From: a bacterium HR17
GTDB lineage: Bacteria; Armatimonadota; Fervidibacteria; Fervidibacterales; Fervidibacteraceae
Direction of reading: 5' to 3'
Length of the DNA: 64,000 nt
Assembly (NCBI GenBank): GCA_002898575.1
Contig: BEHT01000003.1
Location: 43,244 to 107,243 of the forward strand
Part shown: in pieces, positions 43,767 to 53,505 of the stretch
Layout: each line of letters begins with the position of its first letter
Numbering within the stretch: the stretch's first letter is position 1
The notes under the pieces: generated by a model
Seen by the model: the letters and a program-made list of their open reading frames with translations, nothing else
Database searches by the model: none
What the model was told of the DNA's origin: nothing
Position numbers and translations under genes: made by a program

Positions 43767-45182
43767 TCATTCGTTTTCAATTGTTCTCGGGTTTGAAGGG
43801 TTCAATGCTTTCTCCCTTTCGTTCCAAAGTTCCACCAAGTCAAGGCGCTTGATGAGTTCTCGCCAACTCAAACCTTCATCGCCGACCCGTTGCATCGACC
43901 GTCTCAACTCCGCTTCCAAAGATGCCTTGACAGAAGCGAAGGAAGGGTCGTGAACGAGGTTGCGCAGTTGGTAAGGGTCGTTGAGGTTATCGTAAAGCAG
44001 CCATTCCTCACCGTCCACAAAGCGGGCGTAAGTGTATCGGGCGGTGCGAATTCCCCGCCACTCCCTCAAGCCTTGAACGAACGCTTCGTCAGCCGTCACC
44101 AAATCCATCAGGAAGACCGAAGCGTTCTCCGATGCCCTTTCGCCCAAGAAGTGAGCGGAAAGGTCTGTCCCATCCATATCCTCGGGAACAAGAAGCCCCA
44201 TCAACGCCAGCAAAGTCGGAGCCAAATCCACGATGCCGACAAGTTGCTCGCTCACCCGACCTTTAGGAATCCTTCCCGGCCAGCGAACAATCAGCGGAAT
44301 GTTAATGGATTCCTCGTAAGGCTGTTGCTTCTTCAACATCCCTTGCGACCAAAGCATGTCCCCGTGATCGGAGGTGAAAACGACGATGGTGTTCTCGGAC
44401 AATTTCGTTTCGTTCAGCGATTTTATTTCGTCCAACGCCCGCAAAAGTCGTCCAACTTGCTCGTCCAAAGCGGTGATGTGAGCGTAGTAGTTTGCGATGG
44501 CTCGTCGCATTTCTCGGTCTTTGGGATGCAAAGGAACTCGTGGGCTGATAGGCTCTTTCACATTGGGGCGCAAAGTCAACCGTTCAGGATCGTAAAGGCG
44601 TTGGTAGTTTTCAGGCACTTGCCAGTATGGGTCGTGGGGTGGACCGAAAGAGAGAAACAGGGCGAAGGGACGCTCATCCTGCTGGCTCAGAAATTCCAGC
44701 GCTATGTCGGTTTGAGCGACCGGCTCATAGCCAGGGAGCGAAATGGGTTCAGGCGTATCGCGGTAAATCCGACCGTTGAAGTAGTCGTGGGCACAGTTCC
44801 ACGCTGCCCAAAACTCAAATCCGTGCCGACGCGGACCGGGAGGCGTAAATCGGTCACGGGGCACACCGTCTAAATGCCACTTGCCGATGTAACCCGTTCG
44901 GTAACCTGCATCCCGCAAAATTTCGCCGATGGTGCGCTCATTTTCTGGAAGGGGCAAATCGTTTGCCACCACTCTTGTTTTGAACGGATATTTTCCTGTC
45001 AAGAGCATCGCTCGGCTGGGAGTGCAGACTGGGACATTAGCGTAGGCGCGAATGAAAAGCGTTCCTTCTTCCGCGAGCCGATCTAAATTGGGCGTTATCA
45101 CATCTTTGTTCCCGACACAACCCATGTCCATGCCTCTCATTTGGTCGGCGAAAATGAAAAGAAGGTTAGGTCGTCGGCTCAT
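43767..45182 (-). CDS. sulfatase (cysteine-type, arylsulfatase family)
   Basis: This 471-residue sulfatase is predicted to hydrolyse sulfate esters, probably on glycans. C53 in VCTPSRAMLLTGKYP is the residue converted to formylglycine, and the CxPSR motif is intact. Metal ligands are expected at D13 in FADQ and in FTSDHGDML (about 290). No signal peptide is seen; the protein starts MSRRPNLLFIFADQ. No formylglycine-generating enzyme lies within the window, so maturation depends on a gene elsewhere. It follows the GH43-like gene by 34 bp on the same strand. Confidence 0.93.
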   Translation of the reverse strand: MSRRPNLLFIFADQMRGMDMGCVGNKDVITPNLDRLAEEGTLFIRAYANVPVCTPSRAMLLTGKYPFKTRVVANDLPLPENERTIGEILRDAGYRTGYIGKWHLDGVPRDRFTPPGPRRHGFEFWAAWNCAHDYFNGRIYRDTPEPISLPGYEPVAQTDIALEFLSQQDERPFALFLSFGPPHDPYWQVPENYQRLYDPERLTLRPNVKEPISPRVPLHPKDREMRRAIANYYAHITALDEQVGRLLRALDEIKSLNETKLSENTIVVFTSDHGDMLWSQGMLKKQQPYEESINIPLIVRWPGRIPKGRVSEQLVGIVDLAPTLLALMGLLVPEDMDGTDLSAHFLGERASENASVFLMDLVTADEAFVQGLREWRGIRTARYTYARFVDGEEWLLYDNLNDPYQLRNLVHDPSFASVKASLEAELRRSMQRVGDEGLSWRELIKRLDLVELWNEREKALNPSNPRTIENE

Positions 45183-45216
45183 GCGTTACCTCACTCCCTT
45201 CAGCCATCACAATTGC

Positions 45217-46431
45217 CTACCGCTCAATCTTCCCCAGTGTCCGATAAATCTGCAACTCGTCCTTTGTGACTTGACGGCGCATGAACCTGATACGATTGTA
45301 GCGGAAATCGTAAGGCTCGCCACCAACTTGACAGGAGTAAAACACATAGAGCCAAGTCGTTTTTCCTTCCCGCCAGACAAAGGCTTCGGGCACATGTGTG
45401 GCTGGGACATCGGGGTCTGGGTCAACATAACCCAAAACAATCCAGTCCAATCCGTTTAGCGAAACTGCTTCCACGATTTTGCGTCCCACCCAAGGATGAG
45501 GCGCATAACCACTTGGGTCAGCGAAGGCGAAATAGACATCACCAACTTTCACGACATCGGGATTAGGAAAATTCGGCAGGCAGGGTTTATCGCCCGCACG
45601 AACAATGCGCCAATCTTTCGGGTTCAAAAAGTCGCCGCTGTTTCCGGCGTAGCCCATGCAAACGCCAAACTTTGGATGCCAATAGTCAAACCACATCTTA
45701 AACTTGCCGTCTTCGTAAAGCAAAGACGGACGATGATAAGAGCCATAAGGGTGGCTGTCACCTTGCGGCACCGTCGGAGCGCCGTAGTCGTTTGGGTTCG
45801 CTAAAATCGGCTCACTTGAACGCTGCCAGTGAATTTCGTCGTCGGAGATAGCACCCATGATGCAAAGGAAACTGCCATCTTTGTCTTCGGGATGACCATA
45901 TGGCTTTCTGTCTTTGTTGTGCCCTGTGGAACTGTAAGCCATGAAGAAGCGTTTGCCGACCTTCACGACGGAAGGGTCACCGTTGTGCCATTCGTCAAAG
46001 TAGAAATTTTGAGGTGCAAAAACAGGTCGCCACAATTTCGGGTTCATTGTTTTGTCCCATTTTCCATCGCCCGCATAAACTTCCCAACCCTGCTCAAGAT
46101 GCTTGCTTCTGGCAGCAAAAATAGCATCGCAGCCTGTAAAGCCTTCAATATGGCGGTTGCAGTCTTCAACTGCCCAACCGAAGAACCAAGCCTTAAAAGG
46201 GTAGGTTTTGTCGTCGGGGTCATAGAGGACATGGAACTGATACATGTTGCGGAAGCCAAAGAGGATGTCCCTACCCCGCTCCCAAAGGGCAGTGCGATTG
46301 ACATGCCGACCAAAGGATTTGTTGAAAGCCTTTTCACCCCATTGGGGCTGAGCCAAAAGGGCAAAAATGAGGGTAAAGGTCAACGCAGGAGCAATCAAAC
46401 TTGTCAACCACAGAACTCCGTGACAAAGCAT
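45217..46431 (-). CDS. secreted GH43/GH32-like five-bladed beta-propeller protein
   Basis: This is a 404-residue protein with an N-terminal signal (about 5-28). Repeated segments of the form NGDPSVVKVGKRFFMAYS, HRPSLLYEDGKFKMWFDYW and NPDVVKVGDVYFAFADPSG are the blade pattern of glycosidase-like beta-propellers (GH43, GH32 or GH130 relatives). Catalytic acids cannot be assigned by eye. The ATG has AGGAGG 7 nt upstream. It starts 31 bp after the broken DUF4091-type gene and precedes the sulfatase, so all were probably one operon. Confidence 0.75.
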   Translation of the reverse strand: MLCHGVLWLTSLIAPALTFTLIFALLAQPQWGEKAFNKSFGRHVNRTALWERGRDILFGFRNMYQFHVLYDPDDKTYPFKAWFFGWAVEDCNRHIEGFTGCDAIFAARSKHLEQGWEVYAGDGKWDKTMNPKLWRPVFAPQNFYFDEWHNGDPSVVKVGKRFFMAYSSTGHNKDRKPYGHPEDKDGSFLCIMGAISDDEIHWQRSSEPILANPNDYGAPTVPQGDSHPYGSYHRPSLLYEDGKFKMWFDYWHPKFGVCMGYAGNSGDFLNPKDWRIVRAGDKPCLPNFPNPDVVKVGDVYFAFADPSGYAPHPWVGRKIVEAVSLNGLDWIVLGYVDPDPDVPATHVPEAFVWREGKTTWLYVFYSCQVGGEPYDFRYNRIRFMRRQVTKDELQIYRTLGKIER

Positions 46432-46462
46432 GCTGCCACCTCCTGTCAAAGCAAAGAAAGCG

Positions 46463-49400
46463 TTACCTCGGCGAAAACAGTTTTGCGGTTACTGTCCATT
46501 CTGGCACATTGTCAAGCCAAAGGCGAACAGACGCCAGCGAACTTTTCAACGGGCAGCGAAATTGCAGCGGTGCTGATGTCAATGGGAGGCGAATTCGTTT
46601 GCTATTCACTTCAACGACGAGCGCGCTTTTTCGCAGCAACTCTGATGACATGTTGATGACAAGGGGTAAAACCGCTTCGCCTCGTTCGTTCGCCAAGACG
46701 ATCGGTGAAACCAACCGCAAAGGTTCGGGGATGGCGTAAGCGACCTCAAAACTTCTCACTTCGTTGTCCCAACTCAATTCAATCCGCCTGCGATGTTCAC
46801 CGACTGAGGTAGAGACGATCAACTGAACTTGACTTTCGCTTTCGGGTTGCAAAACCACTTCCTGCCCGGCAACCTTCACCTTCTTCAATTCGGCGCTCTT
46901 GTTGCGCAATTTCACAACCATTTTGCTCTCGTCAAAATATCTCGGCAACTGAACTTGAGTGACGATAACTTTCCCAGACTCAAATATCCCGACGCCAAAC
47001 CTTTCAGGCGTGTGAAACCAACCGAAAGTCGGCGACCATGCCCAATGGGTCACACCTTTGTCAACTTGGTGGCGGTTGCGGCAGAAGTTGATGCGAAGGG
47101 ATTTCGCAATGGGAGATTGCGACTTGACAAAAGGCAGAGACGACCAAGGGATCGCAAGTTCGCAAGTCCAAAAATCAAAACTTATCTTCGTTGCAACTTG
47201 CACATCGGCGTTCCAGCCGACATCAAAAACCAGTTCATCGTAAATGCTACCGGCAGCGTTGACAACGATGTGAGCATATCGGTTCGGGTTTTCTTCTGAA
47301 GCGATGAAAATTTCAACGCTCTCGTCCTGCCAAACGCCGTCGCTGTCCCTTGCCCACTACGACCTTCTCATCCCTTGCGGGTTCGGCTCACCGCAAAGAA
47401 AAGCGATGTAAAGGGCTTTTTCATCAAAACCGACCAAAGCCTTAGTTGAAATTTCCATCGGCATCGGTTGTCCAGTCTGGTAGTTGCGGAAAGGCTCAAC
47501 TACAGAAGTGTCAAACCATTCGCCACCGCTAAATTTGCCGTCAATTTTTGGTGCCCGTTCCAATTTCGGGATGACGGTGACGGGCAAAGGCGCAGAAGCA
47601 GTCAAGCCAGCACTTTCTGGTGGCATGAATTGAATTCGGACGAAAACTTGTCTTTCACTCGCTTCCCTTTGAGCGACCCTTTTGTCCTCCAACGCTAAAA
47701 CCAATCTCTCAATTTGCCGAGCCAGAACAAGCCTAACTTGCTACAGTTCTTTGTTTGTGTAGTTTCTCGCCCTAACTTCGTTGCCCCAAGGGACACTCTC
47801 CTCAACCAACTGCAAAACTGCCTTCGCTTCATCGGCAAGTTCAAGCAATTGGCGGGCAAACTTCGTATTTCTCTGGCTCGCAATTTGCCTTGCGTAAGCG
47901 ACCAAGTTTTGAAGGGTGTAGGCGTAGCGGTAATCGTTGATGCCTTCGCGGATTGCTTCCCACTGGATTGTCGGGATGATGCCGACAATGCTTCGGTAAC
48001 TGTTGGGGCTCTCAAGTTGAGGGTAAACGGTGCACTAGTCTTTTGGCTCAACGCTGTTGGCTTTAGAGCCATCAAAATCGTTGAAGGGGTCTTCGTGAGG
48101 GCGGATGAAAGTCCAAGAAACTTGACCATCAGCCTTGGTCTTCCAAAACAGCCATCCTGTCAAGTATCGGTTCGGGAACATTCTCCCTTCCTGACCGAGG
48201 TAACAGCCACTCCCATACCAGAAAAATTTCTGCCCGTTCTTGTCACACTCCTTGCGAGCCCACTCCGCTGTCTCCTTTCGGTTAATCAGTCCGACGGAAA
48301 AGCAAGGGTGCGCCATCCACCGATCAGCAACCTCGTAAGTCCCTCGCTGGTAAAAGGTCACATAGGTCTTTGCCCCTCCCTCGCGCCAGCATCGGTATTG
48401 CTGAATTGCACGCAAGTTTTCGGGTCCGGGCTCATCCCAGCCGTAAAAGAGCCAATCAAAGCGATGGGGTCGCAAAGTCTTGACAACTGTCCCTGCGATC
48501 AACCTCATCGCCTCCGCAAGTCGCTCGTCCCACTCCTTGTTCAGGTCAACAGTCAAGCCGAGAGCCTTTGCTGCTTGGTCTTCAATGAAAGTGCCGATGG
48601 TGTGTGGTCCGCGCAATCCCGCTTTTCGCATCAAACTGAGCCAACGCAAAAGCGGTTCAGGATCGTAAGCGATTTTGCCTTCCTTCAACTCTGTCAAGTC
48701 AAGTTTTCCGAAAGGAAGTTCGGTCAAACCGTCAATGCCGGCATCAGCGATTTCTTTGAGCACTGAAAGCAACTTATCGTCGGGCAAGTTGCTTAGCAGC
48801 CAACTGTCGCTGTAGAGGAGCCATCGTTTGTCTGGGGGCTTGAGGAGCCGAAAAGGCGAGACACGAACCGTCAATGGCAACTTCAAGGGAGATTTGTTGG
48901 CTGCTTGAAAAGTGAGGGTGAAGGAATGTTCGCCTGCTTGAGCATTTTCAGGCACAGAAATTTGAACCCAAAACATTCGGCACTCACCTTCGGGGATGTC
49001 AAGGGGACGCTCCTCCAAAGTTCCGCCTTTTGCAGGGACAAGTGCCTTGCCATCACTCATCGGCAAAAGCAGTTCAGGGGTGATGTAGTAAGTTCGCCCG
49101 CGCCAGTCGGTCCTTTGAGCCCAAAAGTGGATATAGCGGATTTGAACGGAAGGGGACGAGGGACAGGGGACGCGGGACGAGGATTTTATTGCTTGTGGTT
49201 GCTCCTTGTGAGTTCCTTCAGGTTGAACAGAGACGGAGAAACTTTTCAGCGGCTCAAGGGCAAAAAGAGCGAACCAAATGTTGGTCTTTTGACCCTTTGC
49301 CACAAAGGTTGAAATTTTTGTCAATCGCTCCTCAGGTCTCGGTCGGCTCCAAGCGCTTGATGTCAAAAGGCTCATGTCTGGTGAAAGCGATGAAACCCGC

Positions 49401-49586
49401 TCTCATCTCGTCTTCGGTCGGTTTAGGTGGCTGCCAATCCTCTTTTGCCCTCGGCGCTTCGGTGAAAGGCGGACCGGGGTCAACTTTCTCGTAAACGGTA
49501 TCGTAAATCTGCACGGGACTGGTGACCGTCTCTTGAGCAAATGTGGCGGATGCAAAAACGAAAGCGAAAAGCAAGGCTGCCTTCAT
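46463..49586 (-). pseudogene. broken DUF4091-type glycoside hydrolase gene with C-terminal CBM9-like domain
   Basis: This was a secreted protein of about 1040 residues. It starts at ATG (49586) with GAGGAGG upstream and a signal peptide (MKAALLFAFVFASATFAQ). A +1 frameshift near 49345 moves the reading into the frame of SRPRPEER. From there a single frame runs to a TAA at 46463 but is interrupted by three TAG codons, at 48035-48037, 47741-47743 and 47357-47359. Sequence continues sensibly across each: IVGIIPTIQWEAIREGINDY follows the first, and a CBM9-type segment (RDSDGVWQDESVEIFI) follows the third. A heptamer array lies near the 5' end. The gene is probably inactive, although the N-terminal 450 residues could still be made. 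Confidence 0.85.
49152..49179. repeat. heptanucleotide array 3 (four copies)
   Basis: Four 7-mers, GGGGACG, AGGGACA, GGGGACG and CGGGACG, cover 28 bp inside the broken DUF4091-type gene. The unit is the reverse complement type of array 1 (GGGACGN). The encoded stretch on the minus strand is Ser/Pro/Arg-rich and looks like an insertion. Confidence 0.72.
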
Positions 49587-49711
49587 CAGTCATTCACCTC
49601 CTCTGCATGATACAGCGCCATCCCTCGCAGGTGACGGCAGTTAACGACCGGTTGTTAGGCTTCTGTCAAGCCGAACTTAAGAGCACTAACCTTACCGCTG
49701 TCTCCAAACAC

Positions 49712-52351
49712 TTACTTTAGTGCCTTTTCTGGGACGAGCAGTTCGGCGGGATGGCGAGCCAAGTAAGGTAGGACATCGTAAAGTTCAACGATGCATCTTA
49801 GGCTACTCAATCTGAGCCTCCAAATCTGTCCGTCTTTGCCTTTTGGCACTGTGACCGATTTTTGGTGGGCAGGCAAAATTGCATGCTTTGCCATCTCCGA
49901 AATTTCGCCGTATTGACGAACATCTTCGTCTACGATGACCGAAATTTGATCGCCCGAAACGATTCGCTCCTTGACAATCACCGTTCCATCTGCTGTCTCA
50001 ACAGTCAAATCGGTGTAAGGGTCGCCGCCTGCGACGATGCCAATGACGAAATGCTTGACACCTTTAGGCACGAAAAAGTAAAGGGGTTCGCCTCTCGGTA
50101 GCCACAACCGAAGCGGCATTTGCCTCGGTTTGTTCGGCTCGTCATATCGCCCACACCAAACCGAAAGCGGTCGCTCATCAAACTCTATTTGCGCCGCTTT
50201 CCAGTAATCTGTGCCAGGGTCAAAAGCATAGATGCCGTCGGCAGGGATGCTTAACTCAATCGTTGCTGGTTTTCCCTTTTCCGCTTTCGCTTGCCCTTGT
50301 GCAACTATTTGCTCCTGCCTGTCTACCCGCTTTAAAGTCCAGCGACAATCAATGGTGTGACCTGCATCAAAAGGTGTGTAAGTTAGCCGTAACCTTTCGC
50401 CTTTTCTCCCGACGAAATAGTGCACTCCGCTTTCCACGAACAGCGATGACCGCTTCACTTCACCCCACATCTTCACTGCTTTCGGCAACTTTTGTGCGAC
50501 GGGCACGAGCCTTCCTCCATACTGACGACCGACAATCTCAACTGCTGTCAAGTCCGCAAATCGCTTCAAATCGTCAAGGAAAAATTGCCGAACTTCTTCC
50601 TCGGTCGGAATGTCGGTTCGTTCTTGTTTCCACCCTTCCACTTGTTTGAGATCAACGCCTTCCAACTTCCTCAACGCTGCAAAGCGATGGTCAAACCATT
50701 CGGTGAAAAGCATCGGGTAAGTGTGTATGAGCCCTGTGTCCATGATGCGACGGGAGAAAACAATGACCTCACGGGCACGGCGCAAAATTTCGTCAGGGGT
50801 TGCTGTTACGACCTTGCCCCATTGGTTCCATCGGGCGCTTCGGTCGTAGTCAAGCCAAAGCCTGAGCCAATGCAAATACATTGCGATGCGGTTCAACCTT
50901 TTTTGAACTTGAGGGTCACTTTCTCGCTCGTAAGCATCTCGCAAATCCAGCAGCGCCAGTTTCAAGGTGCGAGCAGAAAACCGTTCGCCTTTTGCCCATC
51001 GTTCGTAGAGCCGTCGCATCGGTTCGGCAGCACGCCCAAACGCTTTCTCACAGAAATCTTTCACCAACGCTTTCGGGTCAAGTTTCGGGTTCCACATCAA
51101 CTTCGCTGCTATCCAGTAGCCTAATCCATTCGGTCCCCAGTTGCAGGATGACTCCGCTGTATAACTGACCATGCCCAACCGATGGTAATGCTTGATGGCA
51201 TTTGCCAGTTCGTAAAAGCGCCCCGCTTTCGCCGCACCGGGCAAGTCAAAGTCCCAAGGGTAGACGCTGAAGTAGTCGTAGACGCCAACAGTCGCTCCTA
51301 ACTTTTTGAAGGCACTCACCTGTTCGTCAAAAGTCAACTTCGTGTATCGGAAACCCGTTGTGATTTCAACATAGACATTGGGCAGCAGGCGAAACTTTGG
51401 TGGGTCACTGTGATAAGCGTAGACGAGAAGCCCAACAAACCTTTCGGGGAACTCCTTTTGCAACGCTTCAGCAATTTTGTTGGCGAAGAAAAAGACCTGG
51501 TCGCTGACTGAACCGATGGCTTGACAATTTTCGCATTCGCAATGACCGCCACCATCATTTGGCTCAACGGAAGCCATGATGCGGTTTGGGTCTTTTCGGA
51601 ACAAGTTCAAAACGCCTTCAATAACCCTTTGCTGCACTTCAGGGTTACTGACACAAAGTTGGGTTGGCTGCCGCTTCCCACTGACGAGGGCGAACCATTC
51701 AGGATGCTTTTCAAACTCGCGGTGCGGGATGTATCGCTCATAAGCGTGTCCACAATCAACGGGAAAATCACCATACTGGCGGTTGCGTCTCATCCACGCT
51801 TCATAATCCGCTTGCAACTTCGGCGTTCTCGGTCCCCAACCATACCAGATGCGACGCCAGCGGAATGCGGGTCGTTCACGCAAATACAGTTGAACTGTCA
51901 AGTCAGGTTGTTTTGGCACAACCGTCCAAACGGGGTCGGGGAAAAACCAACGGCAGCCGATGGCTTCCAAGAAGGCGAAGACGGCGTGGCTCAAACCTAA
52001 ATCGGTGTTGGCGAGCAGCCGGAGGTTTTGTTTTTCCGTTCGCACGACGAAACCTTCGTTACCCAATTCGCTGAGCCGTTCCTTTTTGGCTTGTTGAGGA
52101 AAGTCCTTCGCTGTGCCCAAGACGATGCTTTTCGTTTTAGGTGAAAAAGTGTCAATGGCTGGCAGGTTGCCGATAATTTCGCCGAGCCAATGTTGCAACT
52201 CTTGAGCGATAGGCATCAACCGCTCTTTTGCGCCAACGGGGAGCGCAATGACACATTGCGGTTGACCTTTGGCGGCAATCACGAAAAGGGGTTGAGCAGC
52301 AGCCACGCTGAGCAACCAACAACTTGCCGCCACCAACTGAACGGTTCGCAT
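49712..52351 (-). CDS. secreted DUF4838 protein, GH20/GH67-like putative glycosidase
   Basis: This is an 879-residue exported protein with a signal peptide (about 1-20). Residues about 40-140 look like an alpha-glucuronidase/GH20-type N-terminal domain (AQELQHWLGEI, SIVLGTAKDFP). The DUF4838 core (about 150-480) has the features EPNDGGGHCECENCQ, VYAYHSDPP and VYDYFSVYPW. A C-terminal beta region follows. Family members are predicted glycan-degrading enzymes, with no substrate established here. A short remnant of a paralogue lies at 43.4-43.5 kb. It is the first gene of the glycan island reading leftwards, downstream of apbE. Confidence 0.8.
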   Translation of the reverse strand: MRTVQLVAASCWLLSVAAAQPLFVIAAKGQPQCVIALPVGAKERLMPIAQELQHWLGEIIGNLPAIDTFSPKTKSIVLGTAKDFPQQAKKERLSELGNEGFVVRTEKQNLRLLANTDLGLSHAVFAFLEAIGCRWFFPDPVWTVVPKQPDLTVQLYLRERPAFRWRRIWYGWGPRTPKLQADYEAWMRRNRQYGDFPVDCGHAYERYIPHREFEKHPEWFALVSGKRQPTQLCVSNPEVQQRVIEGVLNLFRKDPNRIMASVEPNDGGGHCECENCQAIGSVSDQVFFFANKIAEALQKEFPERFVGLLVYAYHSDPPKFRLLPNVYVEITTGFRYTKLTFDEQVSAFKKLGATVGVYDYFSVYPWDFDLPGAAKAGRFYELANAIKHYHRLGMVSYTAESSCNWGPNGLGYWIAAKLMWNPKLDPKALVKDFCEKAFGRAAEPMRRLYERWAKGERFSARTLKLALLDLRDAYERESDPQVQKRLNRIAMYLHWLRLWLDYDRSARWNQWGKVVTATPDEILRRAREVIVFSRRIMDTGLIHTYPMLFTEWFDHRFAALRKLEGVDLKQVEGWKQERTDIPTEEEVRQFFLDDLKRFADLTAVEIVGRQYGGRLVPVAQKLPKAVKMWGEVKRSSLFVESGVHYFVGRKGERLRLTYTPFDAGHTIDCRWTLKRVDRQEQIVAQGQAKAEKGKPATIELSIPADGIYAFDPGTDYWKAAQIEFDERPLSVWCGRYDEPNKPRQMPLRLWLPRGEPLYFFVPKGVKHFVIGIVAGGDPYTDLTVETADGTVIVKERIVSGDQISVIVDEDVRQYGEISEMAKHAILPAHQKSVTVPKGKDGQIWRLRLSSLRCIVELYDVLPYLARHPAELLVPEKALK

Positions 52352-52441
52352 CCTTTTGTCACCCTTGGCACTTGATTGCACCCCGCGCTGAATTTGATGC
52401 TCAGCGACCAAAAACCGCTCAACCTCTCTGAAAACCTCCCG

Positions 52442-53353
52442 CTAAACGCTGCGCGTCGTTTGAGTGTCCATCACCTGCTGCAAATTCAGCCGGGTGCACT
52501 TGCTCACAGCATCCTCTGGCGTTTGCCAAATTTGTCCGTCGCTACCGACGACTAACGCCAAGCCCTCCGGGCGTTGGCGCTGGAAAAGCGTCAAACCTTC
52601 CTTGCCTGACACTAACAACGCCGTTGACCACGCTTCCGCCTCGGTCGGCGACGGCAGCACGACGGCGGCGAGCGCTGTGTGCTGGACGGGTTCGCCCGTT
52701 TTAGGGTTTACAGTGCGATTCCCTTTGGCGGGAAGGGTCGCTGAAACCGACAACCCGCATCCATCCAAAGGGATTTTGGCGGCTGGTGCGTTGCCGAAGG
52801 GATAGGCAACGGCGACGCGCCAGAGGTCGCCATCGGGGTCACGCCCGAAGGCAAAAACGCTGCTCGTGCCGCCGTGCACCAAAGCGTTTTCAACCCCTGC
52901 GTCATGCAAAATCGCTGCCGCCCGCTCAAGGGCATAACCCTTGCCGATACCGCCCAAATCAATTTGAACGCCTTCGCGTGCCAATTGCACCGTCATCGCC
53001 GTTTCGTCTAGTAGAAGGTTTTCGCTGCTGACGAGCGTAGTCGCATCGGCTTGGCGCTCCCACCAAGTCCCGACAGTGATATCAAAAGCGCCGTTCGTTT
53101 CCTGCGCCAATCGCCTTGCCCGCTGCAGCAACCGAAAAGTGCGCGCATCCACACGGATAGGTTGATGGGCAGCGAGGCGGTTGATGCGCCCGATGTCGCT
53201 ATCGGGGCGAAAGCGTGTGAGCAAGCGTTCAAGGGTGACGATTTCGTTGATCGCCTCTTCGCCCGCAGCCCGCAAAAACTTTTCACTGTCGCCAACGAGC
53301 ACCAACTCAAACCGCGTCCGCATCGCATAGACAGCAAGGCAAACAACTGCCAT
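52442..53353 (-). CDS. apbE: ApbE-family FAD:protein FMN transferase
   Basis: This is a 303-residue flavin transferase that attaches FMN covalently to Thr or Ser of target proteins. QIDLGGIGKGYALERA (about 165) and EAWSTALLVSG near residue 245 are the flavin and magnesium site motifs. The inner ATG was chosen because GAGG is best placed; the frame is open about 45 codons further but without a better start. No lipobox is visible, which is unusual for periplasmic ApbE. No RNF, NQR or other known FMN-protein substrate lies in the window. Confidence 0.88.
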   Translation of the reverse strand: MAVVCLAVYAMRTRFELVLVGDSEKFLRAAGEEAINEIVTLERLLTRFRPDSDIGRINRLAAHQPIRVDARTFRLLQRARRLAQETNGAFDITVGTWWERQADATTLVSSENLLLDETAMTVQLAREGVQIDLGGIGKGYALERAAAILHDAGVENALVHGGTSSVFAFGRDPDGDLWRVAVAYPFGNAPAAKIPLDGCGLSVSATLPAKGNRTVNPKTGEPVQHTALAAVVLPSPTEAEAWSTALLVSGKEGLTLFQRQRPEGLALVVGSDGQIWQTPEDAVSKCTRLNLQQVMDTQTTRSV

Positions 53354-53464
53354 CGCCATCGCCTCGGAGCACTTTTCCCAGCCGATCGCCAGAGGCTGCC
53401 GTCGGATATTACAGCAAGACTGTGCCAGCGGCGAAACTTTGGAACGCCCTTTGCGTGCTTGAAA

Positions 53465-53497
53465 AGGATAGAGGGGCGATGCGGAGCGCATCGCCCC
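53465..53497 (-). terminator. rho-independent terminator after the Gfo/Idh/MocA gene
   Basis: GGGGCGATGC (53473-53482) and GCATCGCCCC (53488-53497) form a perfect 10-bp stem with a 5-nt loop. On the minus strand it is followed by TCTATCCTTTT. It lies 8 bp beyond the stop at 53506 and separates that operon from apbE. Confidence 0.8.
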
Positions 53498-53505
53498 CGT
53501 TTGCG

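Noticed and set aside
46463..49375. Amber (TAG) recoding in the broken glycosidase gene
   Set aside because: TAG is the normal stop of several intact genes in the window, and a separate frameshift also disrupts this gene; left open only as a test.
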